Source: Leisingera caerulea DSM 24564
GTDB lineage: Bacteria > Pseudomonadota > Alphaproteobacteria > Rhodobacterales > Rhodobacteraceae
Direction: 5' to 3'
Assembly (NCBI RefSeq): GCF_000473325.1
Contig: NZ_KI421513.1
Location: forward strand, 797,217 to 861,216
Length of the DNA: 64,000 nucleotides
The notes beneath the pieces are model-generated. The model searched no databases. It was not told where the DNA came from and saw only the letters and a list, made by a program, of their open reading frames with translations. Of the stretch, positions 44,591-53,597 are shown in pieces. Position 1 is the stretch's first letter, and each line of letters begins with the position of its first letter. A program made the position numbers and the translations under genes.

Positions 44591-44971
44591 TCAATCCTCG
44601 GCTGCCGGAGTTGCCGGAGCAGACTCGGCACCTGCGGGCATCCACATCTTCTCAAGCTGGTAGAACTCGCGCACTTCCGGGCGGAAGAGATGGACGATCA
44701 CATCGCCGGTGTCGATCAGCACCCAGTCGCCTGCATCCTTGCCTTCGACCTTGCAGCTGATCCGGAACTCCTGCTTGAGCCGGTCCATCAGTTTTTCCGA
44801 CATTGCCGCAACCTGGCGGGTGGAGCGGCCGGACGCCAGCACCATATAGTCGCCGATCGAGGTCTTGCCGCGCAGGTCGATCTGCACAACATCTTCGGCT
44901 TTGTCATCGCTGAGTGAGGAGAGAATCCGCTCCAGCAGCTGTTCGCTGGTGGGCTGGGACTGGGCGGCCAT
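44591..44971 (-). CDS. rsfS: Ribosomal silencing factor RsfS
   Basis: From the ATG at 44971 the protein has 126 residues, starting MAAQSQPTSEQLLERILSSLSDDKAEDVVQIDLRGKTSIGDYMVLASGRSTRQVAAMSEKLMDRLKQEF. It has the VEGKDAGDWVLIDTGDVIVHLFRPEVREFYQLEKMW tail typical of RsfS. It binds uL14 on the 50S subunit and blocks subunit joining when nutrients are low. A longer in-frame start at 45052 lacks a ribosome-binding site. The 44971 start is coupled by a TGATG overlap to a short upstream frame with a strong one. Confidence 0.92.
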   Translation of the reverse strand: MAAQSQPTSEQLLERILSSLSDDKAEDVVQIDLRGKTSIGDYMVLASGRSTRQVAAMSEKLMDRLKQEFRISCKVEGKDAGDWVLIDTGDVIVHLFRPEVREFYQLEKMWMPAGAESAPATPAAED

Positions 44972-45027
44972 CACGGCTGCCCCATTAACAGCGGCACCTG
45001 CCGCTTGAGGTACGGGTGACAGGACAT
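44971..45027 (-). CDS. 18-codon upstream open reading frame coupled to rsfS
   Basis: An ATG at 45027 is preceded by AAGGAGGAC, the best ribosome-binding site in the region. It opens an 18-codon frame (MSCHPYLKRQVPLLMGQP) whose TGA shares one base with the ATG of rsfS (TGATG). Such a layout lets translation of the leader feed ribosomes into rsfS. It could also be a chance frame if rsfS really starts at 45052 in another frame. Confidence 0.45.
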   Translation of the reverse strand: MSCHPYLKRQVPLLMGQP

Positions 45028-45138
45028 AGTCCTCCTTGCAACGCGCCGCCAAGCCCCGGCGCCGGGCCTGTTAATAATGTAGCAACCAGTTGGTGAATTT
45101 TCAATGAAACCCCGCTCTGGCGATGCAAGCCATGGGCT

Positions 45139-46515
45139 TTACTCCTCATTTCCCTCAGGTGCAACCCTGACCGGCAGCGGGTCGTTCAGCATCCGCACCT
45201 CGCGCTGCGGGAACGGGATTGAGATGCCCTGCGCCTGGAACGAATCCCACAGCGCCAGAAAGACGTTGCCGCGGATATTGGTCAGCCCGCCGGTGGGATC
45301 GTCGATCCAGAACCGCAGCACATAATCGACGCTGCTGTCGCCAAACCCGGTGATGTGGCAAACCGGCTTCTTGCTGCCGTACTGCAGCACCCGGTTGACG
45401 CTGGAAGCCGCTTCAATCGCGATTTTACGGACCTTGTGGGGATCATCGCCGTAGGCGGTGCCAAAGGTCAGGTCCAGGCGGACAAATCTGTCCGAATGCG
45501 ACCAGTTCACCACCTGAGTGGTGATCAGATCCTCATTCGGGATCAGATACTCCCGCCCGTCGCGGGTTACGACGGAAACATACCGGGCGCCCAGCGAGTT
45601 GATCCAGCCGAAGGTTTCGCCCAGCGAAATCACGTCTCCCGGCTTGATCGACTTATCCAGCAGAATGATCAGGCCGGACACCAGGTTCGACACCACCTTC
45701 TGCAGGCCGAAGCCAAGGCCCACGCCGATGGCGCCGGACAGCACCGCCAGCCCGGTCAGGTCGATGCCGATGGCCTTCAGACCGATGAAGAACGCGCCGC
45801 CGAACAGCAGGATCTGGGCCAGCTTGGCCCCCAGCACCTGCATTGAAGGGGAAATCTCAGAGTTGGAGCGGATCCGGTTTGCCGCCATCTGGGAAATCAC
45901 CCGTGCCAGCGTCAGCATCACCCCGAGGATGACAACCGCCTGAACCACCAGAAACAGCGAGATTCTCAGGTCGCCGAAGTCAATGGCGATGCTGTCCAGC
46001 AGCGCGGTGGCCTCCTGTGTGATCCCCAGGATGCGCAGGGTGATCCAAACCCATGCGCCGTATTTCACAATGTTGCGCAAAAGCGGGTTGCCGACCAGCC
46101 GGGTGGCAAAGGAGACGATCAGCCAGGCCAGCGACAGGTTGGCGGCCACCGCCAGCAAGCGGGAACGGCTGGGCCAGGTGGCCTCCTGCATGATCAGGAC
46201 AACTGTCCAGATCAGCACCACGAACAAGACCCCGCGGATCCGCTTGTGCACCACCAGCCCCAAACGCATCCGCCAGCGCGGCCAGCCTTCACGTGCGCGC
46301 AACCAGTTGTGAAACGCCTGGCTGATCGGCCGCGCGATCAGGGTCGCCAGCACAAAGAGGGCCACCCCGATCCCCACCTGATAGGCGTTCCAGGGTCTTA
46401 GCAGCAGTTCGATGCCGCCGGCGGCGAATTCCCAAAGCTGCTGTCCAAGCTCGATCGCTTCAGCGGCGCTTTCCGCCAGCGCGTCCTTGGGTTGGGTCTG
46501 CTCTTCCGGCTCCAT
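45139..46515 (-). CDS. MscS-family mechanosensitive channel
   Basis: The 458-residue protein has several N-terminal membrane helices and the MscS pore and beta domain: GLAVLSGAIGVGLGFGLQKVVSNLVSGLIILLDKSIKPGDVISLGETFGWINSLGARYVSVVTRDGREYLIPNEDLITTQVVNWSHSD. The Gly/Ala-rich pore helix GAIGVGLGFGLQK is diagnostic. It opens under membrane tension to release solutes on osmotic downshock. The ATG at 46515 (MEPEEQTQPKDAL) has GGGGG upstream. It is not overlapped by other genes. Confidence 0.93.
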   Translation of the reverse strand: MEPEEQTQPKDALAESAAEAIELGQQLWEFAAGGIELLLRPWNAYQVGIGVALFVLATLIARPISQAFHNWLRAREGWPRWRMRLGLVVHKRIRGVLFVVLIWTVVLIMQEATWPSRSRLLAVAANLSLAWLIVSFATRLVGNPLLRNIVKYGAWVWITLRILGITQEATALLDSIAIDFGDLRISLFLVVQAVVILGVMLTLARVISQMAANRIRSNSEISPSMQVLGAKLAQILLFGGAFFIGLKAIGIDLTGLAVLSGAIGVGLGFGLQKVVSNLVSGLIILLDKSIKPGDVISLGETFGWINSLGARYVSVVTRDGREYLIPNEDLITTQVVNWSHSDRFVRLDLTFGTAYGDDPHKVRKIAIEAASSVNRVLQYGSKKPVCHITGFGDSSVDYVLRFWIDDPTGGLTNIRGNVFLALWDSFQAQGISIPFPQREVRMLNDPLPVRVAPEGNEE

Positions 46516-46831
46516 CACGCCCCCTTTTTCCTGCAGTCTGCCGTCCCCGCAGGTTTTGATCAAGAACACACCCTGAAAGCAAAGAGCGGCGCGGCGGCAC
46601 ACGTCCGGTTCCAGGCCTGCCGGCCGTGCAACGGAGAACGAATCTTGATTGCCGGCCCCAGCGGATGTATCTGACAGCCATGACCCTCGTATTGGCCCAA
46701 AAGATCGAACTGCAAGACCGCGCCCGCCTGCGCGAGCGGTTCTTTGGCGCCGCCCGCACGGTCCTGGCGCGCCTATAAGGTGCCTGCCCAGCCCTAAGCC
46801 AGCATACCCAATACATCACGGGAGAGGACCC
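46516..46831. other. Region upstream of leuC with a possible 32-codon frame
   Basis: This 316-bp region between the divergent MscS gene and leuC has one short candidate frame (46680-46778), the leuC ribosome-binding site GGGAGAGGA and no other clear motif. Confidence 0.5.
46680..46778 (+). CDS. Possible 32-residue leader-type peptide upstream of leuC
   Basis: The frame encodes [20 protein letters not shown], then [12 protein letters not shown], with six leucines, including the rare codons TTG and CTA, ending 53 bp before the leuC ATG. Leucine-operon leader peptides are enriched in Leu codons, but there is no Leu run and no clear attenuator hairpin with U tract here. The ribosome-binding site is weak. 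It could be a leader peptide, a small Arg-rich protein or chance. Confidence 0.3.
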   Translation: MTLVLAQKIELQDRARLRERFFGAARTVLARL

Positions 46832-48235
46832 ATGTCCCCCAAGACACTCTATGACAAGATCTGGGATGCGCATGTTGCGCATGAAGCAGAGGACGGCACC
46901 TGCCTGCTCTATATCGACCGCCACCTGGTCCACGAAGTGACCAGCCCGCAGGCGTTCGAAGGCCTGCGCATGGCCGGCCGCAAGGTGCACGCGCCCGAAA
47001 AGACCATCGCGGTGCCGGACCACAACGTGCCGACCACGCTGGACCGTGCCAAAGGCATCGAAAACGAGGAAAGCCGCATCCAGGTGGAGGCGCTTGACAA
47101 GAACGCCAAGGAATTCGGCGTGCATTACTACCCGGTGGATGACGTCCGCCAGGGCATCGTGCACATCGTCGGCCCGGAACAGGGCTGGACTCTGCCCGGC
47201 ATGACCGTGGTCTGCGGCGACAGCCACACCGCCACCCATGGCGCCTTCGGCGCGCTGGCACATGGCATCGGCACTTCTGAGGTGGAGCACGTGCTGGCCA
47301 CTCAGACGCTGATCCAGAAGAAGTCCAAGAACATGAAGGTGGAGATCACCGGCAAGCTGAAGCCGGGCGTCACCGCCAAGGACATCACCCTGGCCGTGAT
47401 CGGCGAAACCGGTACTGCCGGCGGCACCGGCTATGTCATCGAATACTGCGGCGAAGCGATCCGCGATCTGTCGATGGAAGGCCGCATGACCGTCTGCAAC
47501 ATGGCGATCGAAGGCGGCGCCCGCGCAGGCCTGATCGCGCCGGACGAGACCACCTTTGAATATGTCAAAGGCCGCCCGCACGCCCCGAAGGGCGCCCAGT
47601 GGGAAGCGGCGCTGAACTGGTGGAAGACGCTGTACACCGACGAAGGCGCGCATTTCGACAAGGTGATCACTCTGAAGGGTGAGGACATCCAGCCAGTCGT
47701 GACCTGGGGCACTTCGCCCGAAGACGTGCTGCCGATCACCGGCGTCGTGCCGAACCCCGAGGATTTCAGCGGCGGCAAGGTCGAGGCGGCGCGCCGCTCG
47801 ATCGAGTACATGGGGCTGACCCCCGGCCAGAAGCTCACCGACATCGAAATCGACACCGTGTTCATCGGCTCCTGCACCAACGGCCGCATTGAGGACCTGC
47901 GCGCCGTGGCTGAGGTTGTGAAAGGCAAGAAGATCAAGGACGGCATGCGCGCCATGATCGTTCCGGGCTCCGGCCTGGTGCGGGCGCAGGCCGAGGAAGA
48001 AGGCCTGGCCGAGATCTTTCAGGATGCCGGTTTCGAGTGGCGCCTTGCGGGCTGCTCCATGTGCCTGGCGATGAATCCCGACCAGCTGGCCCCGGGCGAG
48101 CGTTGCGCTGCAACCTCGAACCGGAACTTCGAAGGCCGCCAGGGCTATAAGGGCCGCACCCACCTGGTGTCCCCTGCCATGGCTGCCGCCGCTGCCCTGA
48201 CCGGCAAGCTGACCGACGTGCGCGAGCTGATGTAA
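46832..48235 (+). CDS. leuC: 3-isopropylmalate dehydratase large subunit
   Basis: The 467-residue aconitase-family protein starts [46 protein letters not shown], the LeuC N terminus. It has [35 protein letters not shown] near residue 130, [22 protein letters not shown] near residue 347 and [33 protein letters not shown] with the Fe-S cysteines. With LeuD it isomerises 2- and 3-isopropylmalate. The ATG at 46832 has GGGAGAGG upstream. It is first in the leu gene group. Confidence 0.98.
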   Translation: MSPKTLYDKIWDAHVAHEAEDGTCLLYIDRHLVHEVTSPQAFEGLRMAGRKVHAPEKTIAVPDHNVPTTLDRAKGIENEESRIQVEALDKNAKEFGVHYYPVDDVRQGIVHIVGPEQGWTLPGMTVVCGDSHTATHGAFGALAHGIGTSEVEHVLATQTLIQKKSKNMKVEITGKLKPGVTAKDITLAVIGETGTAGGTGYVIEYCGEAIRDLSMEGRMTVCNMAIEGGARAGLIAPDETTFEYVKGRPHAPKGAQWEAALNWWKTLYTDEGAHFDKVITLKGEDIQPVVTWGTSPEDVLPITGVVPNPEDFSGGKVEAARRSIEYMGLTPGQKLTDIEIDTVFIGSCTNGRIEDLRAVAEVVKGKKIKDGMRAMIVPGSGLVRAQAEEEGLAEIFQDAGFEWRLAGCSMCLAMNPDQLAPGERCAATSNRNFEGRQGYKGRTHLVSPAMAAAAALTGKLTDVRELM

Positions 48236-48247
48236 GGAGCCAGAAGC

Positions 48248-48853
48248 ATGGAAAAGTTCACAAAGATCCAAGGCGTTGCTGCACCGATGCCGCTGGTCAA
48301 CATCGACACCGACATGATCATCCCGAAGGTGTTCCTGAAATCCATTCAGCGCACCGGTTTCGGCAAGAACCTGTTCGACGAGATGCGCTATAACCGCGAC
48401 GGCACCGAGATCGAGGATTTCGTGCTGAACAAGCCGCAGTACCGCAACGCCGAGATTCTGGTGGCGGGCGACAACTTCGGCTGCGGCTCCAGCCGTGAGC
48501 ACGCGCCCTGGGCGATTGCCGATTTCGGCATCAAGTGCATCATCTCGACCTCGTTTGCGGACATCTTCTTTAACAACAGCTTCAAGAACGGCATCCTGCC
48601 GATCGTGCTGCCGCAGGAGCAGGTCGACGTCCTGATGGCCGACGCGGAGAAGGGCGAGAACGCCCGCATGACCGTGGACCTGGAAGCGCAGGAGATCACC
48701 ACCTCGGACGGCGAAGTGATCAAGTTCGACGTGGACCCCTTTAAGAAGCATTGCCTTCTGAATGGTCTTGACGATATCGGCCTGACCCTGGAAAAGGCCG
48801 ATTCGATCAAAACCTTCGAGTCAAGGGCTGCGCAGGAGCGTCCTTGGGTCTGA
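48248..48853 (+). CDS. leuD: 3-isopropylmalate dehydratase small subunit
   Basis: The 201-residue protein starts [45 protein letters not shown]. It has [46 protein letters not shown], the aconitase swivel-domain signature. It completes the LeuCD heterodimer. It starts 12 bp after leuC with AAGGAG in between, so the two are cotranscribed. A terminator follows at 48882. Confidence 0.98.
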   Translation: MEKFTKIQGVAAPMPLVNIDTDMIIPKVFLKSIQRTGFGKNLFDEMRYNRDGTEIEDFVLNKPQYRNAEILVAGDNFGCGSSREHAPWAIADFGIKCIISTSFADIFFNNSFKNGILPIVLPQEQVDVLMADAEKGENARMTVDLEAQEITTSDGEVIKFDVDPFKKHCLLNGLDDIGLTLEKADSIKTFESRAAQERPWV

Positions 48854-48881
48854 CCCTTTGCCCTGAAACTGAGACTCATTG

Positions 48882-48910
48882 GAGCCGCCCGCCCGGGCGG
48901 CTCTTTCATT
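48882..48910 (+). terminator. Rho-independent terminator of leuCD
   Basis: GAGCCGCCC (48882-48890) pairs with GGGCGGCTC (48895-48903) across a four-base loop, followed by TTTCATTTTTC. It lies 28 bp after the leuD stop. Confidence 0.88.
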
Positions 48911-49217
48911 TTTCGGCCCCGCTAGATTCGCACCGCACGTCAGCAGGCGCGCCAGCCTTGTGCCGCCAATTTTCCAAACTACAGCATATGGTAGCGCGCC
49001 CGCGAACCTCCGCTTACACCCCCAAAGCGCTGATGCAATCCCGCACCAGTCCCGCGGTCAAAGTACCCCCTGCCGCACTGCCGGGCCTTGAGCGGAATAC
49101 CGCCAACCGGCACCATCAGGGCAAAAATGAGGCAGAGCACCCCGAACCCTACCGGGGGGGCTTAAAAGCCGGACACAGAGGCGAAAACGCCCGCGCCGGT
49201 CGAAGGGAAACAAAGAC
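48911..49217. other. Gene-free region between leuD and the next operon
   Basis: This 307-bp stretch has no convincing gene. It contains the AT-rich CCAATTTTCCAAACTACAGC around 48970, a possible promoter region, a G run (CCGGGGGGGC) near 49150 and GAAGGGAAAC as the ribosome-binding site of the following GTG start. Confidence 0.5.
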
Positions 49218-50054
49218 GTGTTTGCACGCATCACAGGCGCGGCGTTCCGCGGCATACTGGTGGCCATGCTGTTTGCGATGCCGACGCTGATTCTGCCGGC
49301 ATCCGCCACCGAGTCGCCCGAGATCATCCTGTTTATCGCTCTGCTGGGCTCGGCCCTGGCCTTCAGCGAATACGCCTCGCACTTCCCCAGCTTCGTGGAA
49401 TTCCGCAATGCTCCGCCGATCAACCGCATGCGCTTTGCCGCTGTTGCCGTCACCGTCGGCGCGCTGAGCCTGCTGGCAGCGCATCCGCTGGCCCCGACCG
49501 GGCTGACGGCCCTGGTGCAGCGGCTGGGCGGCTGGCTGGGCGGCCAGCTCGACTTTGCCTACTCGCCGGTGCAACTGGCGGTGCTGATGATGCCGCCGCA
49601 GATTTCCGAGGCCACGGTGCTGATGGTGCGCGACGCCGCCGGGCTGGCCTGTTCGATTGCCGGCATCGCGATCGCCGTCTTTGCGCTGGTGATCCGGATC
49701 GGGAACTGGCCGGTGGGCAATGGCGCCTTCAATGTATGGGTCAACCTGCCGCTGTTCGATCCTACCGCCGGTGGCGATGTGGTGCAGCGGCTGCAGCGGG
49801 ACGGGCGGATCAATATCGTCGGCGGCGTGCTGCTGCCTTTCGCCCTGCCCGCCGCGGTCAAGCTCACATCCGGCCTGGTGGATCCTGGAATACTGGCCGC
49901 ACCGCACATGCTGATCTGGGCGATCAGCGCCTGGGCGCTGATGCCGGCCTCAATGATCATGCGCGGCCTGGCGATGCTGCGCATTGCCGGTCTGATCGCG
50001 CAAAAGCGCCGCGCCGCCTGCAGCGATGCGGATAAGGCATTGCAGACTGCATGA
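49218..50054 (+). CDS. Uncharacterised integral membrane protein between leuD and leuB
   Basis: The 278-residue protein has about six membrane helices; the first (GILVAMLFAMPTLILPASA) may be a signal-like helix. Others are FIALLGSALAFSEYA, FAAVAVTVGALSLLA, GLACSIAGIAIAVFALVIRI, GGVLLPFALPAAVKLTSGL and MLIWAISAWALMPASMIMRGLAML. It starts at a GTG. An internal ATG at 49266 would drop the first residues. The EEP-family gene overlaps its end by four bases. It has no known family. It may act together with the secreted EEP enzyme. Confidence 0.7.
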   Translation: MFARITGAAFRGILVAMLFAMPTLILPASATESPEIILFIALLGSALAFSEYASHFPSFVEFRNAPPINRMRFAAVAVTVGALSLLAAHPLAPTGLTALVQRLGGWLGGQLDFAYSPVQLAVLMMPPQISEATVLMVRDAAGLACSIAGIAIAVFALVIRIGNWPVGNGAFNVWVNLPLFDPTAGGDVVQRLQRDGRINIVGGVLLPFALPAAVKLTSGLVDPGILAAPHMLIWAISAWALMPASMIMRGLAMLRIAGLIAQKRRAACSDADKALQTA

Positions 50055-51091
50055 GGCAGCTGGCGGCCGGCCTCCTTCTGACCCTCGCCGCTGCAACAGG
50101 CCGGGCCGAAACCCTGCGCATCGCGACCTTCAACACAGAGCTGTCACGCGACGGGCCAGGGCTGCTGCTGCGCGACATCGAACGCGGCACAGACCCGCAG
50201 GCAGCCGCCGTTGCGGATGTTATTGCCGCCGTGCAGCCGGACGTGCTGGCGCTGCAAGGAATCGACTGGGATTATGAAGGCCGGGCGCTCGCCGCGCTGG
50301 CTGGTCGGCTGGCGGACAAGGGCCTGAGCTTTCCGTACCGCGTGTCTTTGCAGCCCAATGCAGGGCTGCCGCCCCCCGCCCCGCTGGATCTGGACGGCGA
50401 CGGCCGCGCCGGCGGGCCGCGCGACAACCAGGGCTATGGCCGGTTCCGCGGCCAGGGCGGCATTGCGCTGCTGTCGCGCCTGCCCGTCAGCCACGAGGGG
50501 ATCCGGGACTTTTCTGCCTTTCTGTGGCGCGACCTGCCGGACGCGCTGCTGCCGCAGCACCCGGACGGCCGGCCCTTCCCCTCGCCAGAAGCGCAGGCCG
50601 TGCAGCGGCTGTCCTCCACCGGGCATTGGCTGGTGCCGGTGGATCTTCCGGATGGGCGGCGGCTGAATGTAATGACCTTCCATGCTGCTCCGCCTGTGTT
50701 TGACGGGCCGGAAGACCGCAACGGGAGGCGCAACCAGGACGAAATCCGACTGTGGCAGCTGCTGCTGGACGGCCGGCTGGGGCCGGTGCCAGAAGCGCCC
50801 TTTGTCATTGCCGGCGACGCCAATCTTGACCCCGCAAAGGGCGAAGGCCGCAAACAGGCGATCCGCAGCCTGCTGGCAGACCCGCGCTTGCAGGACCCGC
50901 AGCCGCAAAGCCCGCAAGGCACCGCGACGGTTGACTGGCAGGGCATTGGACAGATGCGGGTGGACTATGTGCTGCCCTCCGCCGGGCTGACGGTAGCCGG
51001 CAGCGGCATTGCCTGGCCCGATGCCCCGGATGCGGCCGCAACCGCCGCCAGCCGCCACCGGCTGGTCTGGGTGGATTTGTTGCTCGACTGA
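50051..51091 (+). CDS. Secreted endonuclease/exonuclease/phosphatase-family enzyme
   Basis: The 346-residue protein has a signal peptide (MRQLAAGLLLTLAAATGRAE) and the EEP fold: LRIATFNTELSRDG at the start, DVIAAVQPDVLALQGIDWDYEG, GGIALLSRLPV near residue 135, and FVIAGDANLDPAKGEG near residue 255 with the metal-binding Asp and Asn. It hydrolyses phosphodiester or phosphate bonds in DNA, lipids or phosphate esters outside the cytoplasm; the catalytic His is in the C-terminal ASRHRLVWVDL. It is translationally coupled (ATGA) to the membrane protein gene. leuB follows 126 bp later. Confidence 0.85.
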   Translation: MRQLAAGLLLTLAAATGRAETLRIATFNTELSRDGPGLLLRDIERGTDPQAAAVADVIAAVQPDVLALQGIDWDYEGRALAALAGRLADKGLSFPYRVSLQPNAGLPPPAPLDLDGDGRAGGPRDNQGYGRFRGQGGIALLSRLPVSHEGIRDFSAFLWRDLPDALLPQHPDGRPFPSPEAQAVQRLSSTGHWLVPVDLPDGRRLNVMTFHAAPPVFDGPEDRNGRRNQDEIRLWQLLLDGRLGPVPEAPFVIAGDANLDPAKGEGRKQAIRSLLADPRLQDPQPQSPQGTATVDWQGIGQMRVDYVLPSAGLTVAGSGIAWPDAPDAAATAASRHRLVWVDLLLD

Positions 51092-51217
51092 CCCGCCGCA
51101 CCACAGCTTCATCGCGCAGGCAAATCCCCCTCAATCCCCTTTATTTCCAAGGGCCGTTATTGACCCTGCCCCGCTGTCCCGCTACGCCCTTGCCAGCTGT
51201 TTTTTTGGAGGATCCCC

Positions 51218-52321
51218 ATGCCCAACCCATCGATTCTGATTCTGCCCGGCGACGGGATCGGCCCCGAAGTTATGACCGAGGTGCGCAAGATCATCACCTG
51301 GTTCGGCGACAAGCGCGGCCTGCAGTTCGATGTGAGCGAGGATCTGGTCGGCGGCGCAGCCTATGACAAGCATGGCAAGCCGCTGGCGGATGAGACCATG
51401 GCCAAGGCACAGGACGTCGATGCGGTGCTGCTCGGCGCCGTCGGCGGCCCCGCCTATGACGACCTGGACTTTTCGGTGAAGCCCGAGCGCGGCCTGCTGC
51501 GCCTGCGCAAGGAAATGGACCTTTATTCCAACCTGCGCCCGGCGCAGTGCTTTGATGCGCTGGCGGACTTCTCTTCGCTGAAGAAGGACATCGTCGCGGG
51601 CCTCGACATCATGATCGTGCGCGAGCTGACCTCCGGCGTCTACTTCGGCGAGCCGCGCGGCATCTTCGAAGAAGGCAACGAGCGCGTCGGCATCAATACC
51701 CAGCGTTACACCGAGTCCGAGATCGAGCGTGCCGCCCGGTCCGCGTTTGAGCTGGCGATGCGCCGCAATAAAAAGGTCTGCTCGATGGAGAAGGCCAACG
51801 TGATGGAATCCGGCATCCTGTGGCGCGAGGTCGTGACCCGCGTTGCCGCCGATTACCCCGAGGTCGAGCTGTCCCATATGTACGCCGACAACGGCGCCAT
51901 GCAGCTGGTGCGCGCGCCCAAACAGTTTGACGTCATTCTGACCGACAACCTGTTCGGCGACATCCTGTCCGACTGCGCCGCGATGCTGACCGGCTCTCTG
52001 GGCATGCTGCCCTCCGCGTCCCTCGGCGCGCCGATGGAAAACGGCCGTCCCAAGGCGCTCTATGAGCCCGTGCACGGCTCTGCCCCCGACATCGCGGGCC
52101 TGGGCAAGGCCAACCCGATCGCCTGCATCCTGAGCTTTGCAATGGCGCTGCGCTACAGCTTCGACCAGGGTGCCGAGGCCGACCGTCTGGAAGCCGCAGT
52201 CGAGAAGGTGCTGGCCGACGGCGTGCGCACCGCGGACCTCTTGGCCAGCGAAGGCGTGGAGCCGGTCTCCACCAGCCAGATGGGCGACGCCGTGGTTGCT
52301 GCGCTGGACGCAAGCCTCTGA
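51218..52321 (+). CDS. leuB: 3-isopropylmalate dehydrogenase
   Basis: The 367-residue protein starts [26 protein letters not shown] and has the LeuB motifs: [68 protein letters not shown] and [32 protein letters not shown]. It oxidatively decarboxylates 3-isopropylmalate to 2-oxoisocaproate with NAD. The ATG at 51218 has GGAGGA upstream. It completes leucine synthesis from the LeuCD product. A terminator lies at 52350. Confidence 0.98.
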   Translation: MPNPSILILPGDGIGPEVMTEVRKIITWFGDKRGLQFDVSEDLVGGAAYDKHGKPLADETMAKAQDVDAVLLGAVGGPAYDDLDFSVKPERGLLRLRKEMDLYSNLRPAQCFDALADFSSLKKDIVAGLDIMIVRELTSGVYFGEPRGIFEEGNERVGINTQRYTESEIERAARSAFELAMRRNKKVCSMEKANVMESGILWREVVTRVAADYPEVELSHMYADNGAMQLVRAPKQFDVILTDNLFGDILSDCAAMLTGSLGMLPSASLGAPMENGRPKALYEPVHGSAPDIAGLGKANPIACILSFAMALRYSFDQGAEADRLEAAVEKVLADGVRTADLLASEGVEPVSTSQMGDAVVAALDASL

Positions 52322-52349
52322 TTTCCCGGACATTCTCCGGAACACTCCT

Positions 52350-52381
52350 AGCCCCGCCCGGTTGTCCGCGCGGGGCTTTTT
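52350..52381 (+). terminator. Rho-independent terminator of leuB
   Basis: AGCCCCGC (52350-52357) pairs with GCGGGGCT (52370-52377) across a 12-base loop that can partly fold, followed by TTTT. It lies 28 bp after the leuB stop. Confidence 0.82.
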
Positions 52382-52454
52382 CGTGCCGTCCGGCACCGGG
52401 CCCGCAGCCGCACAAAAGAATTCCCGAAAACCGCATCTTTCTGTGGAATCGCCC

Positions 52455-52483
52455 TTGTCAAACCCCGCGCCCTGAGCTATTTC
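52455..52483 (+). promoter_or_regulatory. Sigma-70-type promoter of tRNA-Pro
   Basis: TTGTCA (52455-52460), a 17-bp spacer and TATTTC (52478-52483) lie 12 bp before the tRNA 5' end, the expected distance for a short stable-RNA leader. Confidence 0.6.
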
Positions 52484-52495
52484 GCCCTCCACGGT

Positions 52496-52572
52496 CGGAG
52501 TGTAGCTCAGCCTGGTAGAGCACTGTCTTCGGGAGGCAGGGGTCGGAGGTTCGAATCCTCTCACTCCGACCA
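52496..52572 (+). tRNA. tRNA-Pro (anticodon CGG)
   Basis: The 77-base gene has a perfect 7-bp acceptor stem (CGGAGTG and CACTCCG) with A73 and an encoded CCA end. It has a D arm GCTCAGCCTGGTAGAGC, an anticodon arm CTGTC-TTCGGGA-GGCAG with anticodon CGG, and a T arm GGAGGTTCGAATCCTCT. CGG reads the proline codon CCG. It has its own promoter and terminator. Confidence 0.96.
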
Positions 52573-52579
52573 ATAAAAC

Positions 52580-52608
52580 AAGGCGCCCTCGGGCGCCTTT
52601 GTTGTTTT
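52580..52608 (+). terminator. Rho-independent terminator of tRNA-Pro
   Basis: AGGCGCCC (52581-52588) pairs with GGGCGCCT (52591-52598) and is followed by TTGTTGTTTT. It starts eight bases after the tRNA. Confidence 0.9.
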
Positions 52609-52663
52609 CAATACGTTAGCAAGACAGAACCACAGCTCCCCTCGCAGGCGCCTGTTTCGGCGT

Positions 52664-53584
52664 TCAGGCTGCTTTCATTGCGGAGCGTTTCAGCTGCTTC
52701 CACAGCACATCCAGCGTCTGCTTGGTGCTGCGCGGGTCGCGGTACAGGCGGATTTCAAGGTCGGTGCCCAGCCGCTCGTCTACGATGGCAAACCGGCCGG
52801 AGGCGATCTCCTGGCGGCACAGGCTCAGCGGCAGCCAGCCCATGCCGAACCCCTCCTGAATCATCGCTTTGACGCTGTTGGCCAGCGCGTTCTGATTGAC
52901 CACAAAGACCTTTTGCGTGGACAGCAACTGGGTCAGCGCAAACTCCTGCACCGAGCGCAGCGCGGACACCGCGCCATAGGACAGCAGCGGCACCGCGTCC
53001 TTGCTGCCGGCCGCAAACCCGAATTCCGGCGCGCCGTCCGCCGTGGTGCGCGAGACCGGCACATAGCGGTCGGTCGACAGGGTCAGGTATTCGAAATTTG
53101 CGACCTCCAGCGGCCCCAGGAAATCCATCGACGGGTGCCAGTAAGTCAGGATCACATCGCAATAGCCCTGCTGCAAAGCGCTGACGAACTGATCGGCGGC
53201 CCAGGAGGTGGAGTTAAGGTCGGTATCCACCCCGCCTTCGCTCGCCAAGGGCGCAATCAGGGTCTTGTAGTGCGTCATGTAAAGCGACTGCGAAGCGGCA
53301 AAGCGGATCACGTTTTCGCCCGCCGCATCAATCGTCTGGCAGCGCTCGATGGTTTCCTCGTAGGTGCGCAGCATGATACGGGACTGGGACAGGAACACCT
53401 CCCCCGCCGGGGTCAGCGTCAGCGGCAGGGTCTCGCGGTTGATCAGCCGCACGCCGATCTCATTCTCCAACGCCCGGATACGGCGGGAGAAAGCCGGCTG
53501 GCTGACATTGCGCTCTTCGGCCGCGCGCGAGAAATTCTTGCACGCGACCAAAGCCTCGAAATCCTTGAGCCAGATGATGTCCAA
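52664..53584 (-). CDS. LysR-family transcriptional regulator
   Basis: The 306-residue protein has the LysR HTH directly at the N terminus (LKDFEALVACKNFSRAAEERNVSQPAFSRRIRALENEIGVRLINR) and a PBP2 effector domain. The 'WLKDFEAL' start and QPAFSRRI recognition helix resemble the HypT/YjiE group, a loose match. The only available start is TTG at 53584, because an in-frame TAG lies directly before it. The gene starts 13 bp after the ABC ATPase gene stop, on the same strand. It probably controls the peptide-type ABC operon upstream. Confidence 0.88.
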   Translation of the reverse strand: MDIIWLKDFEALVACKNFSRAAEERNVSQPAFSRRIRALENEIGVRLINRETLPLTLTPAGEVFLSQSRIMLRTYEETIERCQTIDAAGENVIRFAASQSLYMTHYKTLIAPLASEGGVDTDLNSTSWAADQFVSALQQGYCDVILTYWHPSMDFLGPLEVANFEYLTLSTDRYVPVSRTTADGAPEFGFAAGSKDAVPLLSYGAVSALRSVQEFALTQLLSTQKVFVVNQNALANSVKAMIQEGFGMGWLPLSLCRQEIASGRFAIVDERLGTDLEIRLYRDPRSTKQTLDVLWKQLKRSAMKAA

Positions 53585-53597
53585 CTAGCGTCCCGTC

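Noticed and set aside
46460..48751. Long open frame (763 codons) antisense to leuCD
   Set aside because: Same mirror effect; it spans two genes, an intergenic region and the leuC leader, and its product is low-complexity His/Ala/Arg-rich.
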